The notes beneath the pieces were generated by a model. The model ran no database searches. It had not been told where the DNA came from and saw only the letters and a list, made by a program, of their open reading frames with translations. Position numbers and translations under genes: made by a program. From Jiella mangrovi (GTDB lineage: Bacteria; Pseudomonadota; Alphaproteobacteria; Rhizobiales; Rhizobiaceae), in assembly GCF_017815135.1 (NCBI RefSeq), contig NZ_JAGJCF010000015.1:1-64000 (forward strand): 64,000 nt of DNA. Reading direction: 5' to 3'. Below are positions 30,288 through 37,740 of the stretch, in pieces; within the stretch, counting starts at the first letter, position 1; each line of letters opens with the position of its first letter.

Positions 30288-31147
30288 GCCGGGCCGCCAG
30301 CGGCATCTGCCGCATCGCCAGCGGCCGGGATGGCGTAGCCGGCATAGGGCGGGATCGACAGCGCCACCGGCACGCCCTCGACGCTGAGCCCCGCGCCGCT
30401 CGCGGCCGCTTGCGCCAGCCGGTCGATGCGCACCATGGCAAGGCCGGCCGCGTCCTCGATCGACAGGATCTCGCCGACGCTTCGCTCTCCGGCCCTGATC
30501 TCGCTGCCGGCGATCAGCGGGGCTTCGCCGGTAACCAGCATCAGCCGGCGGCGCGCCGTGCCGCGATGCTGCATGCGCGAGACCACCTCCTGGCCGACAA
30601 AACAGCCTTTCTTGAAGGAGACGCCGGCGTTGTAGTCCATCAACACGTCATGGGGGAACACTTCGGAAGGCGGATAGTCGGCGCCGAGTTCGGCGACGCC
30701 AAAGGTGATCCGCAGCTTGCGGTAATCTTCGGCCGCAGCCTCGGCAGCGCCCGCCGGCGGCGCGCCATAGGCCCGGTAAACCGGCTCGTTCGAAAAGCGC
30801 CGATCGGAAAGGGCGCCGTCACCACCGCCATCGACCTCGTCCCAGACGGCGAAGACCGCCTCGTCGCTCTCTTCGATCGCGATCTTCAGGCGCAGGCGAT
30901 AGAGCGTCAGCCGCTTCTTCAGATCGGCCCTGAGGCCGGCCGGCCCGTCGAGCCGCATGCCGCCCTCGATGCGGCTGAGGAGGAACTCGAACATCACCTT
31001 GCCCTGCGGCGTCAAAAGCGCGGCGGGGCTGGCGGCATCCCCCGTCACGGCCGCGACATCGGCGGTGACGAGACCTTGCAGGAATTCCTCGGTCTCGGCG
31101 CCGGAAAGATGCAGCGTCGCGCGGTCGTCGAGGCGGGCATAGGGCAT
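30284..31147 (-). CDS. ygfZ: YgfZ/IbaG-type folate-binding protein for Fe-S cluster enzymes
   Basis: YgfZ (mitochondrial Iba57 relative) helps assemble or repair [4Fe-4S] clusters in a tetrahydrofolate-dependent way. The 287-aa protein has the GCV-T-like fold and the diagnostic motif KGCFVGQEVVSR (K-G-C-x-x-G-Q-E) at about residue 180. The N-terminal YARLDDRATLHLSG and C-terminal IRAGERSVGEILS segments also match. It starts about 740 bp from the divergent ankyrin gene and overlaps the HD gene downstream. Confidence 0.92.
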   Translation of the reverse strand: MPYARLDDRATLHLSGAETEEFLQGLVTADVAAVTGDAASPAALLTPQGKVMFEFLLSRIEGGMRLDGPAGLRADLKKRLTLYRLRLKIAIEESDEAVFAVWDEVDGGGDGALSDRRFSNEPVYRAYGAPPAGAAEAAAEDYRKLRITFGVAELGADYPPSEVFPHDVLMDYNAGVSFKKGCFVGQEVVSRMQHRGTARRRLMLVTGEAPLIAGSEIRAGERSVGEILSIEDAAGLAMVRIDRLAQAAASGAGLSVEGVPVALSIPPYAGYAIPAAGDAADAAGGPA

Positions 31148-31888
31148 GGGATCACTCGTCTTTGGTCGAGGCAGGCGCGGTCTGGCAATGGCGATCGGCG
31201 GCGCGTCGGCATCGCCCGATCGCTTCCTCCTACCTATGCCGAGGCCGATGCCGCGACAAGCGAAGGCCTTGGGATTGACGCGTTCTGCCGGGCGACCGGA
31301 ACTAAGTAAGCCGGCCTTTCCTCATCGATCCGCTAACCCTTCGCCGACTTTCCCGGCCTTCGGTAAGCCGCTTTTCACCGCTGAGGGTCAGGCTTGTCCC
31401 GAGCCGGGCACGAACCGGCAGAAACGAGAGGCCGGCGACGCCGCCGGACGAATCGCGAGACGAATGCGATCATTGCGTTCTGGCGTTGCCGCAAACGGCC
31501 TCCTTCAAGGGAGACGAGCCAATGTCGAACTGCTTCTTTCATCGCGGCATTCCGGTCATGCCGGAAAAAGCGACCTTTACCTCGCCGGGCGAAAATCGCA
31601 CCAGCCAGCGGATGGCGATCTATTCGCCCCTGCCCGGCAAAAAGCCGGCGACGCCCGCGCGGCGGGTCATGCGGGAGCCGGCCGTCCATTCCGCCTTCGA
31701 ATGGCTTCCCCATTGCAGCCAGCGACTGAAACGCCTGACTCGTCGGGCGAAGGCGTCGGCTCCGAGATCCTTGCGCGTGCCGGCCCTTTCCTGAGCCGGA
31801 CGCTCGGGGTTGGCAGGGCGGGCGGCAGCGCCATCTTGCGAAACCAGCGGGCTGAACCTTCGTCCGCCCCGAAAGGAGCCGCCTGCCG
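31148..31888. other. Long divergent intergenic region, ygfZ to the ankyrin gene
   Basis: Apart from the weak 90-codon candidate at 31522-31794, I see nothing definite in these 741 bp. No tRNA, terminator or repeat from the families seen elsewhere in the window is evident. Promoters for ygfZ (minus) and the ankyrin gene (plus, RBS AAAGGAG at about 31871) must be here. Confidence 0.5.
31522..31794 (+). CDS. Possible small basic protein (low confidence)
   Basis: A 90-codon frame starts MSNCFFHRGIPVMPEK and has a good Shine-Dalgarno (AAGGGAG at 31507-31513, spacing 8). The product is basic with no recognisable domain or membrane segment. Overlapping frames are also open here, as is common in GC-rich DNA, so the ribosome binding site is the only positive evidence. 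Confidence 0.3.
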   Translation: MSNCFFHRGIPVMPEKATFTSPGENRTSQRMAIYSPLPGKKPATPARRVMREPAVHSAFEWLPHCSQRLKRLTRRAKASAPRSLRVPALS

Positions 31889-32416
31889 ATGACCGAGCCG
31901 ACACCCGAGGAAGACGCCGCGATCGAGGCCCTTGCGACCCGCGTCTTCGACGCCGCGCGCGAGGGCGATGCCGCACAGCTGGCCGCCTTTCTCGACGCCG
32001 GAATGCCGGCCAATCTTTCCAACGAGAAGGGTGACAGCCTGCTGATGCTGGCGAGCTATCACGGCCATGTGGCCGCGACGAAGGTTCTTCTCGAAAAGGG
32101 CGCCGACCCGGAGCGCCGCAACGATCGCGGCCAGACGCCGCTCGCCGGTGCCGCTTTCAAGGGCGAGACGGCGATCGCCCGGCTGCTCATCGATCACGGT
32201 GCGTCGGTCGACGGGGCGGGCGACGACGGCCGCACGGCCCTGATGACGGCGGCGATGTTCGACCGGGTGGAGATGATCGACCTGTTGGTCGAGCGCGGGG
32301 CGAGGATCGACGCGACCTCCGCCGACGGCGTCACGGCGCTCGACGCAGCGAAGGCGATGGGCGCGAAAAGGGCGGTCGATCATCTGGCGGCATTGGGGAA
32401 GGAAAAACGCCCCTGA
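31889..32416 (+). CDS. Ankyrin repeat protein
   Basis: A 175-aa protein made of four ankyrin repeats: FDAAREGDAAQLAAFLDAG, then the KGDSLLMLASYHGHV, RGQTPLAGAAFKGE and DGRTALMTAAMFDR units, each followed by a helix ending LL..GA. No signal peptide or membrane segment, so it is a cytoplasmic protein-binding module. Partner unknown; single small ankyrin proteins of this size are common in rhizobia. AAAGGAG lies upstream of the ATG. Confidence 0.93.
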   Translation: MTEPTPEEDAAIEALATRVFDAAREGDAAQLAAFLDAGMPANLSNEKGDSLLMLASYHGHVAATKVLLEKGADPERRNDRGQTPLAGAAFKGETAIARLLIDHGASVDGAGDDGRTALMTAAMFDRVEMIDLLVERGARIDATSADGVTALDAAKAMGAKRAVDHLAALGKEKRP

Positions 32417-32675
32417 CAGGCAAATAGGGATGGACGCTTGAAAGACGGCAAATGCGTCTGAATGATCGCGGCACGGACCACCACGCAAATTTCTCTGTGG
32501 TCAGGGACCGTTCGTGGGCCGAGGATGCTATCTCTTGCAGTGGGGCGACGCCGTCCAACACACCGTCGTGCTCGGGTTTCGTCTCTGCCGCATTGGCTTG
32601 TTTTGGCCAAGCCTTGCGGTGTCGCCGCCATTATGCGGCAGACGAGGGTCGAAGTGGCCGCGAAAATTGAAACGC

Positions 32676-32797
32676 CGTCATTCTCGGGCCCCGTCCCGAG
32701 AATCCAGGACAGCGCTTCAAGCTGCTGATCGAATAGTAGAAATAGTCACGATCTCCGACGTTGGACTGGATGCTCGGGATGGGGCCCGAGCATGACG
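32676..32797. repeat. REPIN-like inverted doublet (locus 2)
   Basis: 32676-32705 is identical to the unit at 247-276. 32768-32797 is the inverted partner with three changes (TGCTCGGG / CCCGAGCA in the stem, ATGGGG in the loop); the two stem changes are compensatory and keep pairing, which suggests selection on hairpin structure rather than on sequence. Spacing between units is about 62 bp. Confidence 0.8.
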
Positions 32798-32803
32798 ATC
32801 GCT

Positions 32804-32909
32804 TAGAGCGCCGTGCGTCCGAATAGACGCACAAAGGACGCTCTAACCTATTGAATCTACGCATCCTGCTTTCCAAAAATCGATTCCGATTTTGGGCCGA
32901 TGCTGTAGC
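32804..32909. repeat. Hairpin repeat, family B copy 1
   Basis: TAGAGCG (32804-32810) pairs with CGCTCTA (32839-32845), and an inner GTGCGTC / GACGCAC extends the hairpin. A tail follows with TTGAATCTACGCATC and a second inverted segment AAAATCGATTCCGATTTT, ending GATGCTGTAG. The hairpin is found again, inverted, at 34729-34769. Confidence 0.75.
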
Positions 32910-32923
32910 ATGCGCGAGATCCA

Positions 32924-33352
32924 CTATCCCGGGACCAGAGCTTCCAGATCCGGCCGCAGCACGACGCTTTCCTGTTCGTTCGGATCGGTGCGGGCGATCA
33001 CCGCGACGACGGGCTCCGGCCCGCTGTTGTAGGGCAGATGCGGCACGCCGGCGGGGATGTAGAAGAGATCGCCGGCCGCGACGGTCGCGTGGTGTTCGAG
33101 CCTGTCGCCATACCACGTGCCGGAACTGCCGCTGATCACGTAGATCGCCGTCTCGTGGCTCTCGTGGAGATGGGCCCTGGCGCGGCCGCCCGGCGGGATG
33201 GTCAGAAGGTGCATGCACAGCCCCTTTGATCCGACGGTTTCCCGGGCTATCCCCGCGAAATAGCTGAATCCCTGCTTGCCGTCATAGGTCGAAGCGGGCC
33301 TTATGAGGGTGCATTCGGCACGCGGACTTGAAGGAGTTGTGGATGCTTCCAT
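32924..33352 (-). CDS. Cupin-domain protein
   Basis: A 142-aa single-domain cupin. The metal-binding motif 1 is visible as ARAHLHESHETAIYVISG (G-x5-HxH-x-E type) and motif 2 as GDLFYIPAGVPHLPYN. The enzyme or sensor role cannot be set from sequence; small cupins include sugar isomerases, dioxygenases and regulators. Start 33352 has GGGAG eight bases upstream; ATG 33367 or 33385 would be longer options. It diverges from the ABC ATPase gene, and their 5' ends would overlap if the longer ATPase start were used. Confidence 0.85.
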   Translation of the reverse strand: MEASTTPSSPRAECTLIRPASTYDGKQGFSYFAGIARETVGSKGLCMHLLTIPPGGRARAHLHESHETAIYVISGSSGTWYGDRLEHHATVAAGDLFYIPAGVPHLPYNSGPEPVVAVIARTDPNEQESVVLRPDLEALVPG

Positions 33353-33441
33353 CGGAAAGTCTCCCATCGTCGCAAGGGGAGACAACGACCTCCCGCAAAG
33401 TTGGAGATAGGGCAGAGCGCGACGCGGCGGGAGGGGTGCCG

Positions 33442-34209
33442 GTGATCGCCGCGCGCGGGCTCGATCTCGTCTTTGCGACCGCCGACGCGCCGGTCCATGC
33501 GCTGAAGGACATCGACCTTTCGATCCATCGCGGCGAGTTCGTGTCGCTGATCGGCCCCTCGGGCTGCGGCAAGACGACGTTGCTGCGCGTCATCGCCGAT
33601 CTGGAACGCCCGACCGGCGGCACCATCACGGTGAACGGCATGAGCCCCGACGCGGCGCGGCGGGCGCGGGCCTATGGCTATGTCTTCCAGGCGGCGGCGC
33701 TCTATCCCTGGCGCACGATCGAGAAGAACCTCGCTCTGCCGTTGGAGATCATGGGCATCGACAAGGCCGAGCAACGGCGGCGGATCGAAGAGGGGCTGGA
33801 GCTGGTCGGGCTGTCCGGCTTCGGCAAGAAGTTTCCCTGGCAGCTTTCCGGCGGCATGCAGCAGCGCGCCTCGATCGCGAGGGCTCTCTCCTTCGATCCG
33901 GATCTCCTGTTGATGGACGAGCCCTTCGGCGCGCTCGACGAGATCGTCCGCGATCATCTCAACGAAGAACTTCTGAAGCTCTGGGCGAAGACCGACAAGA
34001 CCATCGTCTTCGTCACCCACTCGATCCCCGAGGCGGTGTTCCTGTCGACCCGCATCGTGGTGATGAGCCCAAGGCCGGGCCGCATCCACGAGATCATCGA
34101 CTGCGATCTCGGCCCCGACCGGCCGCTCGACATCCGCGATACGCCGGAATTTCTGGCCATCGCGCACCGGGTCCGCGAGGGCCTGAGGGCCGGCCACGGC
34201 TATGACTGA
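33442..34209 (+). CDS. ABC transporter ATPase of the nitrate/sulfonate/taurine type
   Basis: The ATPase has the complete set: Walker A GPSGCGKTT, Q-loop FQAAALYPWRT, signature LSGGMQQRASIARAL, Walker B LLLMDEPFGALD, and switch His in VFVTHSIPEAV. These details fit the SsuB/TauB/ThiZ subfamily, which powers uptake of sulfonates, nitrate or pyrimidine precursors. No permease or binding-protein gene is adjacent, so the substrate is unknown and partners must be elsewhere. GTG 33442 (GGGAGG 7 bases upstream, 255 aa) is preferred; ATG 33343 with AAGGAG would add 33 residues of atypical codon use. Confidence 0.88.
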   Translation: MIAARGLDLVFATADAPVHALKDIDLSIHRGEFVSLIGPSGCGKTTLLRVIADLERPTGGTITVNGMSPDAARRARAYGYVFQAAALYPWRTIEKNLALPLEIMGIDKAEQRRRIEEGLELVGLSGFGKKFPWQLSGGMQQRASIARALSFDPDLLLMDEPFGALDEIVRDHLNEELLKLWAKTDKTIVFVTHSIPEAVFLSTRIVVMSPRPGRIHEIIDCDLGPDRPLDIRDTPEFLAIAHRVREGLRAGHGYD

Positions 34210-34237
34210 CGGGCGATAGCCAAGGCGGCGCGGGGCA

Positions 34238-34690
34238 TCATTCGGGCGGCCCGAGCCTCGGGGTCTCGTCTTCCTCGCCGCGATATTTCAGCGCCGTCTC
34301 CCAGCCCTCGCGCCGCGCCTCTTCCAGCCCCTCCTCGCGCGCGGCGATCTCGTCCTCCAGCGCTTCGCGCAGGAGACGCTGCCGGCGGAACGAGAGGCCG
34401 ATCAGGATCATCGCCAGCATCGACAGGGCGCAGAAGGCCTGACGCTTGTCGAGTTCGCGCACCGGCTCGGCGCCGATCAGCGCGGCGACGGCCATGAAGC
34501 ACAGGACGAGGCCGATCATCACGACGCCGCGCGACAGGACGAGCGCGGCGAGAAAGGCGACGAGGATGGCGATCGCCAGAAACGGATGTCCCTCGGCAGC
34601 GGCGAGGCAATCCTCAGCGAGCGCGCCGAGAAGGGCGAGGAGGTCCCACAGCAACCGGCCGGGAAAGGCGACGACGTCGTCGACACTCAT
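34238..34690 (-). CDS. Small membrane protein with charged C-terminal helix
   Basis: A 150-aa protein with about three hydrophobic segments (LAIAILVAFLAALVLS, VVMIGLVLCFMAVAALIG, FCALSMLAMILIGLSF) and a charged, probably coiled-coil tail (LREALEDEIAAREEGLEEAR). I do not recognise a family. It is convergent with the ABC ATPase gene and preceded by a family B hairpin repeat. Confidence 0.75.
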   Translation of the reverse strand: MSVDDVVAFPGRLLWDLLALLGALAEDCLAAAEGHPFLAIAILVAFLAALVLSRGVVMIGLVLCFMAVAALIGAEPVRELDKRQAFCALSMLAMILIGLSFRRQRLLREALEDEIAAREEGLEEARREGWETALKYRGEEDETPRLGPPE

Positions 34691-34728
34691 GGGCGGGCGG
34701 GGCTCCTCACCTTACAGCATCAAAAGGT

Positions 34729-34769
34729 TAGAGCGTCCTTTGTGCGTCCGAGCGGACGCACGGCGCTCT
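34729..34769. repeat. Hairpin repeat, family B copy 2 (inverted)
   Basis: TAGAGCGTCCTTTGTGCGTC and GACGCACGGCGCTCT form the same hairpin as at 32804-32845 but in reverse orientation. It lies just past the M42 peptidase stop, where it could act as a transcript end. Copies 1 and 2 bracket the cupin, ATPase and membrane-protein genes. Confidence 0.75.
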
Positions 34770-34772
34770 CGG

Positions 34773-35927
34773 TCATTCGGCGGGGTCGGTGTCGCTGGCG
34801 AGTTCCTGCTGGGCCTCGACGTCCGGCTGGCGGGTAAAGCCCTTCAGCCCGGCATGGTAGTTGCGATCGCGCTCGATCTCCACCGGGGAGGTCAGATAGG
34901 CGGTGATCAGCTCCGACAGCGAGCGCAGCGCGTGCATGTGGATCCGCTCGTAGCCATGCGAGGCGTCGACGCCAAAGGTGATCAGCGCGGTGCGAACGTC
35001 GTGGCCGGCTTCCAGCGCCGAGGCCGAATCGGAGCGGTAGTAGCGGAAGATGTCCTTCTGGTAGCGGATGTCCTCGTCCTGGCAGATGCGCACCAGCTTC
35101 TTGGTCAGGTGATAGTCGAACGGCCCGGTCTGGTCGGCCATGCCGATGGTCACGCCGAATTCCGCCGAGTTCTGCCCCGGCGCCGAGGTGCCGTTGTCGA
35201 CGGCGATCATCGAGGCGATGTCGGGGGTGAGGATCGAGGCTGCGCCGACGCCGACCTCCTCGGCGATGGTGAACAGCCAGTGGGTGTCGACGGGCGTTGC
35301 GGCGCCGCTGTCTTCCATCGCCTTGATCGCCGCCAGCATCACCGCGACGCCGGCCTTGTTGTCGAGATGGCGCGAGACGATGTAGCCGTTGTCGAGGAAT
35401 TCCGGCTGCGGTTCGATCGCCACCGTGTCGCCGACCTCGATGCCGAGCCTGTGGAGTTCGCTGATGTCGCGGGACAAAGCATCGACGCGCAATTCGACAT
35501 AGTCCCAGCCGACGGGGAGCGTATCGACTTCCTCGTTATAGGTGTGGCCGGAGGCCTTCAGCGGCAGGATGGTGCCGCGATAGGTGCCGGCGTCGGAAAA
35601 CACCATGCAGCGGGCGCCCTCGGCGAAGCGGGCGGACCAGTGGCCGATCGGCACGAGTTCCAGCCGGCCGTTCTCCTTCAGTCGCTTGACCTGCGCGCCG
35701 AGGGTGTCGAGATGGCTGACGATGGCGCGCGCAGAGGCCCGGCGGGAGCCCTGGCGCGTCGCGCAAATTGCGCCCCGGCGTGTCAGCTCGACCCTGAGGC
35801 CGAGCCGCTCCAATTCCTGGGCGACATGGCGCACGACCGTGTCGGTGTAGCCGGTGGGGCTGGGGATTTTGAGTAGCGCCTTCAGCTGCTCGGTCAGATA
35901 CTCGGTATCGATCGTAAGCCTCGGCAC
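34773..35927 (-). CDS. M42-family peptidase of the NAGGN osmoprotectant system
   Basis: A 384-aa metallopeptidase of family M42/M20-like, of the kind found with N-acetylglutaminylglutamine amide (NAGGN) synthesis genes. Ligands for the two metal ions are visible: SHLDTLG, the bridging Asp in RHLDNKAG, the Glu pair in TIAEEVGVG, Asp in IAVDNGTS, and the late His in HGYERIHMHAL. Its exact role is not known; turnover of the osmolyte dipeptide is a natural guess. The GTG start directly follows the ngg stop (TGAGTG) with AAGGAGG upstream, so the genes are coupled. Confidence 0.92.
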   Translation of the reverse strand: MPRLTIDTEYLTEQLKALLKIPSPTGYTDTVVRHVAQELERLGLRVELTRRGAICATRQGSRRASARAIVSHLDTLGAQVKRLKENGRLELVPIGHWSARFAEGARCMVFSDAGTYRGTILPLKASGHTYNEEVDTLPVGWDYVELRVDALSRDISELHRLGIEVGDTVAIEPQPEFLDNGYIVSRHLDNKAGVAVMLAAIKAMEDSGAATPVDTHWLFTIAEEVGVGAASILTPDIASMIAVDNGTSAPGQNSAEFGVTIGMADQTGPFDYHLTKKLVRICQDEDIRYQKDIFRYYRSDSASALEAGHDVRTALITFGVDASHGYERIHMHALRSLSELITAYLTSPVEIERDRNYHAGLKGFTRQPDVEAQQELASDTDPAE

Positions 35928-37736
35928 TCAGCCCTCCTTGCGCGACCTCCTCTGATTCGTACGGGCCGCTCTGACAGAAAATGGCACGGACAACGGGAAA
36001 AGCAGATCGATGAACCGTTCCGCCGTCGGCTGCGGTTCGTGATTCGCCAGTCCCGGCCGCTCGTTCGCCTCGATGAACACGTAGTCGGCCAGGGCCGGCG
36101 ACTTGATCATCAAGTCGATGCCCGTCACCGGTATCTCAATTGCCCGTGCGGCGGCAACAGCGGCTTCGACGAGAGCGGGGTGAATGTCGCCCGTCACGTC
36201 GTGGATCGTGCCGCCCGTATGGAGATTGGCGGTCTTGCGAACGGTGATGCGCTCGCCCTCCGGTAGCACGTCGTCCATGCCATAGCCGGCCTGCCTGACG
36301 CAGCGCTCGGTCTCCTTGTCCATCGGCACTCGGCTCTCGCCGCCCGTCGCAGCCGAGCGGCGGCGCGACAGGTGTTCGATGAGGTCGACGACGGTGGAGC
36401 TGCCGTCGCCGGTGATCATCGGCGGCTTGCGCAGCGCCGCGGCGACAAGCCGGTAGTCGATGACGATCAGTCGCAGGTCGTCGCCCTGAAAACAGGCCTC
36501 GAGCAGGACGGTGGGCGAATGCTGCCTGGCCGCTTCGATGGCCGCTTTGGTATCCTCGAGGGTCTCGATGCCGACGGAGATGCCGCGCCCCTGTTCGCCC
36601 CGGGCGGGCTTGACGACGACCTGGCCGTGCTTTTCCAGAAAGGCCGAAATCGCCTCGTCGTCGCTGTCCCCGGAGATCTGTTCGGGCACCTTGACGCCAG
36701 CCCCCTCGACCATGCGCCGGGTCACCGTCTTGTCGTCGCAGATCGACATGGCGACGGCCGACGTCAGCTCCGACAGGCTCTCGCGGCAAAGCACCGTGCG
36801 TCCGCCATGGGTGAGGCGGAAGAAGCCGCCGGCGGCGTCCACCACCTCGGTGTGGATGCCGCGCCGCCGCGCCTCGTCGACGATGATCTTGGCGTAGGGA
36901 TTGAGCCCTTCATACTCGTCGTTGGGGCCGGTGAAGAGCCGCTCGTTGATCTCGTTCTTGCGCTTGATGGTGAAATAGGAGACGCGCACGAAGCCGAGCT
37001 TGTCGTAGAGCGCGATCGCCTGTTCGTTGTCGTGCATCACCGACAGATCCATGAAGGCGCAGCCTCTGGCCTGGAAATGCTCGGCGAGCCGGCGGACCAG
37101 GCTTTGTCCGATGCCGGGATGGGGCGCCTGCGGATCGACGGCGAGGCACCAGAGCGAGGAGCCGTTTTCCGGATCGCCGAAGGCGCGCTTGCCGTGAACG
37201 CCGGTGACCGTGCCGAGGATCGCCCCGGTGGTCTCGTCCTCGGCGACGAAATAGGTCAGCGCCCGGTTGCCGCGGTTCGACCAGAAGAAGGCCGGATGCA
37301 CCTGCACCATGTGGCGCGACTGGTAGATGCGGTTGACCTCCGTCGCGTCCCCTTCCGAGGCGAGGCGGCGGATGAAGTAGCCGCGCGGGCGCCGGTTCCC
37401 CGGCCGGTAGGTGGACAGATCGAGCCGGTAGGTATGGGACGGGTCGAGGAACAGCTCCTGCGGCGCGTGGGAGAGGAGGACGTGCGGGTCCTTGATGTAG
37501 AAGGCGATGTCGCGCCGGTCCGGCCCCTCCTCGCGCAGGGAATTGGCGATCTCGCGCGGATCCTCGAAGGTCTGGCCGAAGACCAGCCGTCCCCAGCCGC
37601 AGTCGAGAATGGCATTCTTGCGCATCCCGTCATTGTCGGCGCGCTCGCGCGCGGCCGACCCTTTCGGCGCCGAGGCACGCATTTTTTCCAGTCGGTGGTC
37701 GTGTTTCGATCGGTCGGCCTGCCTGTCGCCTGCCAT
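35928..37736 (-). CDS. ngg: N-acetylglutaminylglutamine synthetase
   Basis: This enzyme makes the dipeptide N-acetylglutaminylglutamine, precursor of the osmolyte NAGGN. The 602-aa protein has an N-terminal acetyltransferase (GNAT) domain (about 100-270; LGTVTGVHGKRAFGDPENGS, then PGIGQSLVRRLAEHF) and a C-terminal ATP-grasp ligase domain (about 310-590; VVKPARGEQGRGISVG and FIEANERPGL). The early segment SKHDHRLEKMRA matches family members, which supports the upstream ATG. It lies 4 bp after asnO. Confidence 0.95.
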   Translation of the reverse strand: MAGDRQADRSKHDHRLEKMRASAPKGSAARERADNDGMRKNAILDCGWGRLVFGQTFEDPREIANSLREEGPDRRDIAFYIKDPHVLLSHAPQELFLDPSHTYRLDLSTYRPGNRRPRGYFIRRLASEGDATEVNRIYQSRHMVQVHPAFFWSNRGNRALTYFVAEDETTGAILGTVTGVHGKRAFGDPENGSSLWCLAVDPQAPHPGIGQSLVRRLAEHFQARGCAFMDLSVMHDNEQAIALYDKLGFVRVSYFTIKRKNEINERLFTGPNDEYEGLNPYAKIIVDEARRRGIHTEVVDAAGGFFRLTHGGRTVLCRESLSELTSAVAMSICDDKTVTRRMVEGAGVKVPEQISGDSDDEAISAFLEKHGQVVVKPARGEQGRGISVGIETLEDTKAAIEAARQHSPTVLLEACFQGDDLRLIVIDYRLVAAALRKPPMITGDGSSTVVDLIEHLSRRRSAATGGESRVPMDKETERCVRQAGYGMDDVLPEGERITVRKTANLHTGGTIHDVTGDIHPALVEAAVAAARAIEIPVTGIDLMIKSPALADYVFIEANERPGLANHEPQPTAERFIDLLFPLSVPFSVRAARTNQRRSRKEG

Positions 37737-37740
37737 CGGA

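Larger units (their letters stand above)
32417..32923. other. Repeat-rich intergenic region
   Basis: No gene is supported between the ankyrin gene and the cupin gene. Convergent transcription ends here. The region holds a REPIN-like doublet (32676-32797) and a separate hairpin repeat (32804-32909), listed individually. The first 250 bp contain nothing I recognise. Confidence 0.6.
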
